Shown here one piece after another: positions 1 through 7,162 of a DNA stretch of 10,249 nt. The stretch spans positions 1 to 10,249 of the forward strand of contig NZ_JBAFWZ010000046.1 of assembly GCF_036662795.1 (NCBI RefSeq), in the 5' to 3' direction. Source of the stretch: Lysinibacillus_B sp036662795 (lineage in GTDB: Bacteria; Bacillota; Bacilli; Bacillales_A; Planococcaceae). A model generated the notes under the pieces. That model was not told the DNA's origin. It saw only the letters and a program-made list of their open reading frames with translations, and ran no database searches. The translations under genes were made by a program, and so were the position numbers. How positions within the stretch are numbered: position 1 is the first letter of the stretch; every line of letters begins with the position of its first letter.

Positions 1-5
1 AACCC

Positions 6-152
6 TTTTGTTCGGATAGGCGCTTCTTTTGTGCGGATGGGACCGGCTTTTGTTCGGATAGCCACCTCTTTTGTTCGGATAGCCACTTCTTTTGTGCGGA
101 TACGCCTCGCTTTTGTTCGGATAGCCACTTCTTTTATGCGGATACGGTCGGC
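6..152 (+). repeat. Left array of 21-bp TTTTGTTCGGATA-type repeat (7 units)
   Basis: Seven tandem units start at 6, 27, 48, 69, 90, 111 and 132, an exact 21-bp period. The core is TTTTG(T/G)(T)CGGATA followed by a variable tail such as GCCACT. The fourth core base varies: most units read GTTCGGAT, two read GTGCGGAT, and the last reads ATGCGGAT. Because 21 bp is seven codons, frames stay open through the array, so apparent short ORFs here are by-products. There are no unique spacers, so this is not a CRISPR array. The unit has the same core and orientation as the array at the right end of the window. Confidence 0.9.
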
Positions 153-286
153 TTTTAAAAATACTAGCCGTAATTTTGAAAATACTAGCCACTTTTTGAA
201 AAATAATAGCCGATTTTTTTGAAATACTAGCCACTTTTTGAAATTTACTCGCCAATCTGAAAATTCACGGCAAAAATACTAGCTAT
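153..286 (+). repeat. Second, related repeat block with TTTTGAAAATACTAGCC core
   Basis: About seven degenerate units follow the left array directly. The first two start at 153 and 174, continuing the 21-bp register of the preceding array (132, 153, 174). Later units drift to 19-23 bp at about 194, 217 and 236, and the last recognisable core, AAAAATACTAGC, lies at 272-283. The flanks match the neighbouring family (TTTTG at the left, AGCC plus ACT at the right), while the middle changes from TTCGGAT to AAAATACT. No gene is evident here. Confidence 0.8.
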
Positions 287-322
287 ATGTGCTACTAACA
301 CCCGCACTCCTCACCCCAAAAA

Positions 323-362
323 GAAAAACTGTAGCCCAACATCAAAGTTTGGCTACAGTTCG
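323..362 (-). terminator. Rho-independent terminator of the 925-residue SLH gene
   Basis: The 10-bp perfect arms AACTGTAGCC (327-336) and GGCTACAGTT (351-360) are extended by a few imperfect inner pairs around a short loop. On the minus strand the hairpin is followed by TTTTTCTTTTT. It sits about 40 bp past the TAA stop at 399-401, as expected for an intrinsic terminator. Confidence 0.9.
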
Positions 363-398
363 TTCTATTCCATGATCAGCAGACTATTCTACTTGTAC

Positions 399-3176
399 TT
401 AATATTGTGGGATAAATCCGCCTGCATACACAGTAATAGGGCCGGCTATAAAGGCGTCGCTGCTATTACCGTAGAGATCTTTAATCCAGCTGTTTGGTTT
501 TAGTGAGATTGAAAATTCCTGGTAGCGCATAATATCTGTTGCAAGCGTGATAACTACCTTCGTTTTATCTTCTGAATGATTTGCAGTTGTGGCAGATACG
601 ATGTTGCCACTGCTATTTTTTACGATAAAGCTATTGTCTGCAACGTTACTAATTGCCTCGCTGAAAGTTAGAGTTAACTCGCGTGGGCCTGATACTTCAC
701 GATTGATAAGCGTTGGTTTCACATTTTCATTTAAAAACACGAGTTCATAATAATTTTCCATTTCTTCACTGGAGTTTTCCGCCTTTAAATCCCATACAGA
801 TAAGTATGCTTCAGTTTGACTAAGAATCGTGCCTTCCTTAATAATGAGCTCAACCTGCTTTGGATTTGCCTCATACACACGGGCTCTTTCAATTGTATAG
901 CCCTGCAAATTGTAGTTTTCAAGATTTGTTGCAAGTGCCCTATTGACGTTGTGATTAAAGTTAAGCAAGATTCGGTTACTATCCGTAATCGCATTCGTTG
1001 TACGTGATGTTTGGACGGAAAGTAATTGTAGCTTCTCCGTATTGTAATTATGATCACCGTTTCGTTTAAAGGAAACAGAGCCGTTATTGACTGGCTTATT
1101 ATATTCATTAAATACGTTTGAGAACGCTAAATTTACATCGTATTGTCCGTTTTTGCGATCAAAGCCGTACAGAGCCTCTCGTAGTAATACTCGTACCACA
1201 TTTTCCTCTCCAGCTACCTGCTCGACTCTTGCTGATTCCGATTCAGAAATAGAATATTGAACCCCATCAACCTCATATTTCCCACGCAATGTAACGGATG
1301 CTTTGTTGCCTACAATAACGGGACGATTCCATGTAACATAGAGGTATTCCTGGTTATCTTCTCGGATGACCTCTGTTTTTTCGATAGTGGCAGCGCTAGT
1401 ATCATACTTAAAGTTATGATATTTACTAAACTTCGCCGTTTCCCCCGATACATCGCTAACTGTCCGATTCGTATTTGTCGCAATTTCTACATTTCCTTGT
1501 AAGTAATCATCCACCGTCACAATAAATGAAGACGGATCATCTTCTAGCCTCTCAATTTCTTCAACATAATAATTTTTATTAGAAGAACGAATGGATAAAT
1601 CATAGCTACGAATTGGCGCCATATTTTCTGAGAACGATAGCTTGAATGTTTTCGCGCCTAATTGCGTAATAGATTGCACCGTAGGAGGAATGCCATCCTG
1701 AATCCCTTTATAAAGTTCGGCCTTTAATGGATTGGGCTTTGAAATATTACCGTTGATGTCAGTAACGGTTCCAAATGTCACTGTCACTTCTGCGCCATCG
1801 GGTAAAATACCACTGCTTGAGCGAGCATTTTTAAGGTCGAATAGAATCTCTGTTGCATTTTGCTCATACGTATAGGTCACACCTGTTACTGTAGCTCCGT
1901 TTGCTAGCTTAAATTGCAGCGCTCCGTACGTATAATTAATAGGCTCAGAGAAAATAACCTTGCACTTGGTACCGTCGAAAATTTCGGTCCAGGTCGTCGT
2001 CGGTGCTACCTTATCCTCTGTGAAGTAGACAATATCCTCATAGGCGGGTAAAGCCTTACCATTCTCGGCATGTACACCATTAATGGCGATACGATAACGC
2101 TTGTTCAGTGCATTCGAAGAGCCAATTGTCACCTTAAAGGAACGTTTATCGGCACTTAGCTCACCTTTTTTAAAAGAAACCGAATGATTATAATCTAAGC
2201 TTGTTAATTTTAAAATTTTATCAAGATCAGTGGGCTTATACGTCGTTTGTAGATCTACCTCTTGGTTAAAGTGAATCACAAACTGGCCACCATTAATATT
2301 TTCGATATCTACCACTTTTAAATCTGGCACAACGTACGTTACTGTTGTCTCATGCTTGATGCCATTAATTGTTAACGTAAGCGGCGTTGCGATGTTTTCC
2401 TCTAACGGTTCGTCTAATACGATATGATGTTCTGATCCATCCTTCATCGTTACCGTTAGTCGGTCAGCCGAAACAACGTGCACGGATTCGATTGTATTTT
2501 TTTCATTATTACGTACTGGTGATTCAATGTTAATCATGCCGTATAGGAAGCCCGCAAACTGGCCCCGTGTTGTCGCACTTTTTGGATAAAAATAGTTTGA
2601 AACAGAAATATTGTAAAAATCTAACACATTGATTGCTCTTTGCCCTTGTGGCGATGCATTATCAATATCTATATATTCATGTAGGAATATCTCATCTTCT
2701 GTATGGCTCATATAATCAAAATCATCAATAACAGAAAAGGCCCGTACAAGTACTAACGCCATATGCTCGCGAAGCATATCATTTTGTGGCATGAGCTTAT
2801 TATTACTTCCGACAAAAACCCCATGATCCTTTACAAGGGCAGCATATTGCAATAAAGTTTCATTGGATTTTGGTGATAAATCTGAAAAACGCATGACGGA
2901 TTTGTAATCTGACGGAATTTCATAGCCAAGCGATACCATATATCTGCCTAAAAGCAGCACAACATCTGATCGGCTTAGCTTTTTATTTGGTTTATACGTA
3001 TTATTTGGATAGCCTGCGATTAATCCATCTTTTTGTAACGCTAAAATCGCTTTTTCGTATGTATGTCCTTTAATATCTGTAAAGCTTGCACCCGCTACCG
3101 GTGCGATTGCTGCTGTAGCAACGGTTACCGCGGTTAAGCTTGCTAATAATTTGGTTGAGTGCAGATTTTTCTTCAA
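399..3176 (-). CDS. SLH-domain surface protein with multiple Ig-like domains
   Basis: This is a 925-residue secreted cell-wall protein, numbered here from the preferred TTG start at 3176. It has a signal peptide (about 1-30: basic KKN, a hydrophobic core, then an AGA cleavage site). Three SLH domains follow at about 31-77, 97-147 and 168-213; the third-position motifs read LSRSD, MLREH and TTRGQ, so the second lacks the usual TR. SLH triplets anchor proteins to secondary cell-wall polysaccharide. The rest (about 225-920) is a chain of about six beta-rich domains with the SbsA-type Ig-like pattern, recurring as 'PT...FSE' and 'D.NGN' (for example around 391-415, 495-520 and 818-845). No catalytic motif is visible. 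A GTG at 3183-3185 would add three residues, but it lies inside the Shine-Dalgarno sequence. A role as an S-layer or accessory surface protein is inferred. Confidence 0.93.
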   Translation of the reverse strand: MKKNLHSTKLLASLTAVTVATAAIAPVAGASFTDIKGHTYEKAILALQKDGLIAGYPNNTYKPNKKLSRSDVVLLLGRYMVSLGYEIPSDYKSVMRFSDLSPKSNETLLQYAALVKDHGVFVGSNNKLMPQNDMLREHMALVLVRAFSVIDDFDYMSHTEDEIFLHEYIDIDNASPQGQRAINVLDFYNISVSNYFYPKSATTRGQFAGFLYGMINIESPVRNNEKNTIESVHVVSADRLTVTMKDGSEHHIVLDEPLEENIATPLTLTINGIKHETTVTYVVPDLKVVDIENINGGQFVIHFNQEVDLQTTYKPTDLDKILKLTSLDYNHSVSFKKGELSADKRSFKVTIGSSNALNKRYRIAINGVHAENGKALPAYEDIVYFTEDKVAPTTTWTEIFDGTKCKVIFSEPINYTYGALQFKLANGATVTGVTYTYEQNATEILFDLKNARSSSGILPDGAEVTVTFGTVTDINGNISKPNPLKAELYKGIQDGIPPTVQSITQLGAKTFKLSFSENMAPIRSYDLSIRSSNKNYYVEEIERLEDDPSSFIVTVDDYLQGNVEIATNTNRTVSDVSGETAKFSKYHNFKYDTSAATIEKTEVIREDNQEYLYVTWNRPVIVGNKASVTLRGKYEVDGVQYSISESESARVEQVAGEENVVRVLLREALYGFDRKNGQYDVNLAFSNVFNEYNKPVNNGSVSFKRNGDHNYNTEKLQLLSVQTSRTTNAITDSNRILLNFNHNVNRALATNLENYNLQGYTIERARVYEANPKQVELIIKEGTILSQTEAYLSVWDLKAENSSEEMENYYELVFLNENVKPTLINREVSGPRELTLTFSEAISNVADNSFIVKNSSGNIVSATTANHSEDKTKVVITLATDIMRYQEFSISLKPNSWIKDLYGNSSDAFIAGPITVYAGGFIPQY

Positions 3177-3182
3177 CTCGAA

Positions 3183-3191
3183 CACCTCTTT
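3183..3191 (-). promoter_or_regulatory. Ribosome binding site that decides a TTG start
   Basis: The minus strand reads AAAGAGGTG, close to a perfect anti-16S match, followed by six bases (TTCGAG) and then TTG. The GTG inside this motif could be taken as the start codon, but it would then have no separate binding site at proper spacing. TTG at 3174-3176 has ideal spacing and gives a normal signal-peptide start (MKKN). Confidence 0.75.
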
Positions 3192-3204
3192 TTTTCAAAG
3201 TAGT

Positions 3205-3250
3205 AAAAATGAAGAGGGTGATGCATAAGCATGGAGCACCCTCTTTCATT
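3205..3250 (-). terminator. Hairpin terminator after the 1243-residue SLH gene
   Basis: The arms are AATGAAGAGGGTG (3208-3220) and CACCCTCTTTCATT (3237-3250), pairing with one extra base in the longer arm. On the minus strand the hairpin is followed by a five-T run (TTCATTTTTACT). It lies 14 bp past the stop at 3264 and fills almost all of the 87-bp gap before the next coding start at 3176. Downstream expression therefore needs readthrough or a promoter inside the preceding gene. Confidence 0.88.
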
Positions 3251-3263
3251 GGTAAAGTTTGCT

Positions 3264-6200
3264 TTAATTCGTTGAACTTTTCACAACATTGACCGTCGTG
3301 GATCTCGAGCGAACCTGCTCTCCATCAACTAATAGATGGGCAGTGATTGCGATGCTTTCTGATTTTGTTGGCTCAATTACAAATTTCCATGTATCCGTAC
3401 GGTTTTGGTGTCCGTATAATGGCGCTTCGGTAGCTGTTGTGCCAGTAATCCTAGCTATAATTTCACTAAGCTTCACACCGCCTGTTAGCTCGGCAGCTGT
3501 TAAATCGATCGCTTCACTGCTTGTTGGATGAACAATTTCTTCACCGTTATAAAATACACGTACTTTGTAATTCCCACCCTCACTAATTGAAGTAGCTGTA
3601 AGCTGGGCATCGATTCCTTCAGTATTGGAAGAAGCAATTGAACCAAACTCAGTTTCTACTAGTAGCTCATTATTTCTTGTTGATAAATTAAATGCTTTAA
3701 TTTCTGTTTCATATTTCGCTTCGTTTGTTAAAGGAACATATTTGGCTTTAATTGTCGACGGATTATGCTTCTCGAATAGTACTTTAAACTTCTTATAATC
3801 GTTTGGACTTGGATTTTCAATAGCATTCATTAGGTGCATCGTCATGCGAAGCTGACCAAGGCTATTAGAAATCGCACTCACCATATTATCGTTTAGCTTG
3901 ATTGTTAGCTGTTTATCCTTAACATTGACTGTCACTTTAGACCAATCAATTGAACTGTTTGATGTCCCTAAAGCTACTTCAACATCAGCTGTTGTTAAAT
4001 CAGTGCGTTCAACATTATTACTATCCTTCACACCCGGTAATTGGAATGAGAATAATGTATTTAGTATTCTTTCGTTATAATCCTTAACCGTTTCAGATGA
4101 CTTTTTCATAAGCTCTTCTGGAACTTTGTGATTAAATCCGAGAGATAACTCATTACTATCAACTCCAGTAAAAACAACAGGATCCTTATAGTTTGCTAAC
4201 GTGTTATTTAGGAAGGCAGATACGACATCACTAGATACATCATTTTTGTTTTCCGTTTCCACAGATAACGCCGTTTCAAATTCTGCTTTTTCTGTTACGA
4301 CTTGACCGTTTATATCTGTTAGTGTAACAGTAATAGTATCCTTCGAATTACGTTTAAAGAGTGTAATTTTGGGATTCTCCTCATAAAAATAAATACCGTT
4401 TAGTAAATTTTTTTCTGTTACCGTAAAATCTCGAATCAATGCTCCGTCTCGCTTCAATTCGACTTTATATTCAATCTCATCATTCGTTGGCAGATTTGTT
4501 AATAGCTTCAGTTTTCGCTTGATGATGGTATCCTTCAACACAGTTGTATTAATCTCACCAAATTGTGTAGTTAATGTTAACACATTATTAGTACCCGTTG
4601 CTGTATAGCCTTTAATGGCAGCGTTTACTGCGGCATAATAGTTGCCATCCGTTGTATCATTCACTGACGCCGAGCTGTTCTTCACAGGGATGCCATCGAC
4701 TAATAAATCAAAATCGAATGTTGCCTTTTCATCTAAATCGGGTACCTCAATCGTCCACGTATCTGTTGTATCCGGTCGGTGGTCGGTTAATTTTGCTGGA
4801 GATACGCCTAAAATATCACTTAATAGTACGCCATCTCGAAGCTGCTGTACTGTAACTGCTTTTCCTGCTCCTGTAACATCCGATCCGTTATATAGAATTG
4901 TAAAATTATATTTTTTCGAGCCGTCCGTATTCACGAGTCCTTCTTTCAGCTTTACTTTCGCATCAAGAGTTGCATCCTGTAATACGGCTCCATCGATTCT
5001 TCCAAATTTCGTTTTAAAAACAAGTTTCTTGTCATTTCCTGTAGCCGTGAACGATTGAATCGCCTCCGCTAGCGCATTGCTGTATGCCCCGGAAGGTGTA
5101 ATCGTCACAACACTCGAACGAACGGCAGAACCATTAAACAGAAGGCCTACGTTTAATGTGACATTTGTTTTTAGACCTTGAATTTCAATATCCCATTGAT
5201 CTTTCCCTTTTTCTGTATACTGTAAAAGCTCCTTAGCTGATAAGCCTGAAAGTGTACTTAAGCTAATACCGCTTTTTAATTCTCCAACTGTCACGGTTGC
5301 TGGGATCTCTTCACCGTTGTTATTTTTCAAATTGACCGTATAAGTGGTCGAGTCTGGGATACCAGCAAAGCCACTTGTAGCCTGAAGAACGGTATCTACT
5401 GTAATATTTTTCAGCTCTGTTTTATTGAACGTTCCAAAGTTTGTTACAATTGATAGTAGCGAACCATCAGCATCCCAGCTTGCCCCAAAGGATGTCACGG
5501 CCGCTTGCACCGCCTTATCATATTCACTCACTGGTGGTACCACCGGCTTTTCGAATCCATTAAGATTAGACGAGCTTCCCTCATAGACAATTCTTGCAAT
5601 GTTATAGCGATTGCCCCACCAATAGTAAACAATATCGTCAACCTGACCTGAAATCGGAATCGTTAAAGATAGAATGCTTGTATTCCCAGATAAATAAATC
5701 GTCGAATCTCGATGCTCCACGAAAAATGCCTGAATTCGTCCATTCATTTGGAGGTCAACATCTGCCCCCATCTCTAAATACGTTTTTTCGATACTGGCAT
5801 TTCCTTTGATTGTTACATAGCTATTTTCAGCGATATCGAGGCGCTTCATTTTTGCATTTAAGCTTACTGAATAAACACTCGGTGCTAGCCTTACCTTCGC
5901 GATGGGTTTATTCGCATTGAGCACGATACTATCCCGTTCTATTACAAGCTGCTCCACTTCAGTATTTTGCAGGGAGAGTGAAGTAGAGCTACTATAGCCA
6001 TCTTCCACGATCATACGACCATTCACCTTTATATTATCAGCTGCAAAGCTCATTCCAGCATAATAACCAACAGTGACGTCACCATTTACAGTCATATTTT
6101 TCAAGGAGATATAATCTCCGTTAATTTCAAGCTTTTTCATATTTTTAATATGACCACCATTAAAGGCAATCGGTGTTGAATCGGTACCTGAGTTATTCAG

Positions 6201-6995
6201 CTGTAGGGTTGTCACATCCGTTATGACGCCGTTTACAACCTTTGCCGTTATGACTGCATCTTGAAGTGCCCTAGTATTTGAGCTGTTAAACAATGACTTT
6301 AGACCATCCACAAATTTATACGAGCCATCATCCGTCGTAACAGTCGATTTAGAAAGGTCTTCGATTGTTAGCTCTATTTCTTTTTTTGCTACAGACTCAG
6401 CCTTCCACGCGGCTAGTACAATATTTCCTCGCGAGATATATCCATCCCCTTTAAAGGAGTTGGCCGACACTCCATGCATCACTTTATGGTCATATACCGC
6501 TTGAATATATGGTCTGTACATAGAGTCCACATCTGTAAATGGTAAATATTTCGATGTACCTACTAGATCAAACGCTTGTACAAGCATTTTTGCAAATTCA
6601 TTACGTGTAATATTTTGTCGTGGTTTAAAGGAGCCATCCTCATATGCCACATCTACACCCGCATTGACTAACGATGCAGCCGCCCCGTAAAACTGATTTC
6701 CGCTTGTTATATCCGTAAAATAAGAGCCATTCGTATCTGTCGTGCTTAAATTCAGCATCCGTGCAATAACAATCGCCGCTTGCCCTCTAGACATATGTAA
6801 ATCCGGCTTAAAGGTATTATCTGCAAAGCCACTAATAACCCCACGATTCACAAGATCCATGACCGCGTTATAATACGGCGCCGTCTTCTTAACATCCTTA
6901 AATTCTGCACTCGCTATCGCTGGTGCCACCGCAATGACCGCTCCTGCGGCAACCACTGTAGCCATCGAAGCCTTCAAAAATTTATGTTTAAACAT
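3264..6995 (-). CDS. Large SLH-domain surface protein with beta-helix-like segment and four novel repeats
   Basis: This is a 1243-residue secreted wall protein. The signal peptide spans about 1-30 (KHKFLK, a hydrophobic stretch, then the ASA cleavage site). SLH domains lie at about 31-76, 92-140 and 152-198 and have intact MSRGQ, ITRNE and ISRGN motifs for wall-polysaccharide anchoring. Residues about 265-475 form short rungs such as 'KLEINGDYISLKNMTVNGDV', suggesting a right-handed beta-helix; this is a judgement by eye. After a proline-rich hinge (KPVVPPV) come four copies of a ~135-150-residue repeat at about 491-636, 637-784, 785-919 and 1091-1240. They share TxFGxI, LxxGVxLSxI, WxIE and LLVDGxxVRS signatures. 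A different ~170-residue unit (920-1090) lies before the last copy. The ATG start is clear, with GGGAGGAG just upstream. I do not recognise the repeat, and no enzyme motif is visible. Confidence 0.95.
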   Translation of the reverse strand: MFKHKFLKASMATVVAAGAVIAVAPAIASAEFKDVKKTAPYYNAVMDLVNRGVISGFADNTFKPDLHMSRGQAAIVIARMLNLSTTDTNGSYFTDITSGNQFYGAAASLVNAGVDVAYEDGSFKPRQNITRNEFAKMLVQAFDLVGTSKYLPFTDVDSMYRPYIQAVYDHKVMHGVSANSFKGDGYISRGNIVLAAWKAESVAKKEIELTIEDLSKSTVTTDDGSYKFVDGLKSLFNSSNTRALQDAVITAKVVNGVITDVTTLQLNNSGTDSTPIAFNGGHIKNMKKLEINGDYISLKNMTVNGDVTVGYYAGMSFAADNIKVNGRMIVEDGYSSSTSLSLQNTEVEQLVIERDSIVLNANKPIAKVRLAPSVYSVSLNAKMKRLDIAENSYVTIKGNASIEKTYLEMGADVDLQMNGRIQAFFVEHRDSTIYLSGNTSILSLTIPISGQVDDIVYYWWGNRYNIARIVYEGSSSNLNGFEKPVVPPVSEYDKAVQAAVTSFGASWDADGSLLSIVTNFGTFNKTELKNITVDTVLQATSGFAGIPDSTTYTVNLKNNNGEEIPATVTVGELKSGISLSTLSGLSAKELLQYTEKGKDQWDIEIQGLKTNVTLNVGLLFNGSAVRSSVVTITPSGAYSNALAEAIQSFTATGNDKKLVFKTKFGRIDGAVLQDATLDAKVKLKEGLVNTDGSKKYNFTILYNGSDVTGAGKAVTVQQLRDGVLLSDILGVSPAKLTDHRPDTTDTWTIEVPDLDEKATFDFDLLVDGIPVKNSSASVNDTTDGNYYAAVNAAIKGYTATGTNNVLTLTTQFGEINTTVLKDTIIKRKLKLLTNLPTNDEIEYKVELKRDGALIRDFTVTEKNLLNGIYFYEENPKITLFKRNSKDTITVTLTDINGQVVTEKAEFETALSVETENKNDVSSDVVSAFLNNTLANYKDPVVFTGVDSNELSLGFNHKVPEELMKKSSETVKDYNERILNTLFSFQLPGVKDSNNVERTDLTTADVEVALGTSNSSIDWSKVTVNVKDKQLTIKLNDNMVSAISNSLGQLRMTMHLMNAIENPSPNDYKKFKVLFEKHNPSTIKAKYVPLTNEAKYETEIKAFNLSTRNNELLVETEFGSIASSNTEGIDAQLTATSISEGGNYKVRVFYNGEEIVHPTSSEAIDLTAAELTGGVKLSEIIARITGTTATEAPLYGHQNRTDTWKFVIEPTKSESIAITAHLLVDGEQVRSRSTTVNVVKSSTN
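3276..5525 (-). repeat. Protein-level repeat region encoding four copies of a ~135-150-residue domain
   Basis: The copies map to about 5088-5525, 4644-5087, 4239-4643 and 3276-3725, with an unlike insert at 3726-4238. Each begins near a Tyr-x-x-Ala-(V/L) helix-like start and carries an FG turn (NFGTF, KFGRI, QFGEI, EFGSI). Copies 1, 2 and 4 end with a D-x-W-x-(I/F) strand and L-(L/F)-x-G-x-x-V-(R/K). The third copy keeps its first half but loses the Trp strand. The copies are diverged rather than near-identical, so they are old duplications. Confidence 0.75.
5571..6203 (-). other. Beta-helix-like segment inside the 1243-residue SLH protein
   Basis: Residues about 265-475 alternate short hydrophobic strands with polar turns at roughly 20-residue spacing: LEING, MTVNGDV, IKVNGRM, LQNTEVEQL, VRLAPS, LDIAENSYV, YLEMGADV and ILSLTI. 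This layout resembles right-handed beta-helices found after SLH triplets in other Firmicutes surface proteins. The fold is inferred by eye. Confidence 0.45.
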
Positions 6996-7010
6996 AGGTA
7001 ACTCCTCCCT

Positions 7011-7036
7011 ACATAGAAAAATTCACTTCTCTATGT
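7011..7036 (-). promoter_or_regulatory. Small inverted repeat next to the ribosome binding site
   Basis: The minus strand carries ACATAGA and TCTATGT, a 7-bp perfect inverted repeat with a ~12-nt loop, ending one base before the AGGGAGGAG ribosome binding site of the 1243-residue gene. In the mRNA it could form a hairpin that affects ribosome access, or it could be chance. Confidence 0.35.
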
Positions 7037-7052
7037 TTATTATCGGCTTCTT

Positions 7053-7095
7053 TATTGGAACCTTTCTATTAATATTGGAAAATGTTGAATTTGAA
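7053..7095 (-). promoter_or_regulatory. Weak promoter candidate with 20-bp-spaced direct repeats
   Basis: On the minus strand, TTCAAA (7090-7095) and TAATAG (7066-7071) are 18 bp apart, a poor sigma-A match. The octamer TTCCAATA occurs twice, at 7073-7080 within the spacer and at 7053-7060 near the expected transcription start, with starts exactly 20 bp apart. Direct repeats about two helical turns apart can be regulator sites, but nothing in the sequence ties them to a protein. The upstream terminator means a promoter should lie in this gap. Confidence 0.25.
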
Positions 7096-7113
7096 AAGAG
7101 TATCTCGAACTTA

Positions 7114-7152
7114 CAAGAAAAAAAGCTAAAGTCCACCTGACGGACTTTAGCC
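7114..7152 (-). terminator. Rho-independent terminator of the 469-residue SLH gene
   Basis: The perfect 10-bp arms GCTAAAGTCC (7125-7134) and GGACTTTAGC (7142-7151) flank a 7-nt loop. On the minus strand seven T residues follow (TTTTTTTCTTG). The hairpin begins about 11 bp past the stop at 7163. Confidence 0.93.
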
Positions 7153-7162
7153 TGTAACTCTA

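Noticed and set aside
31..222. 63-codon plus-strand open frame with FVRIATS repeats
   Set aside because: It lies wholly within the 21-bp repeat arrays. The period is a multiple of three, so an open frame is expected without selection, and no ribosome binding site precedes it.
785..1108. 107-codon minus-strand open frame inside the 925-residue gene
   Set aside because: It is an alternative frame of a clearly coding region, with no own start signal or family resemblance.
4642..5058. 138-codon plus-strand open frame
   Set aside because: It is antisense to the repeat domains of the 1243-residue SLH gene, has no ribosome binding site, and its composition mirrors the real gene.
6934..7140. 68-codon plus-strand open frame with a hydrophobic stretch
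   Set aside because: It overlaps the signal-peptide region of the 1243-residue gene on the other strand, crosses its ribosome binding site and ends in the terminator hairpin of the next gene. No plus-strand binding site supports it.
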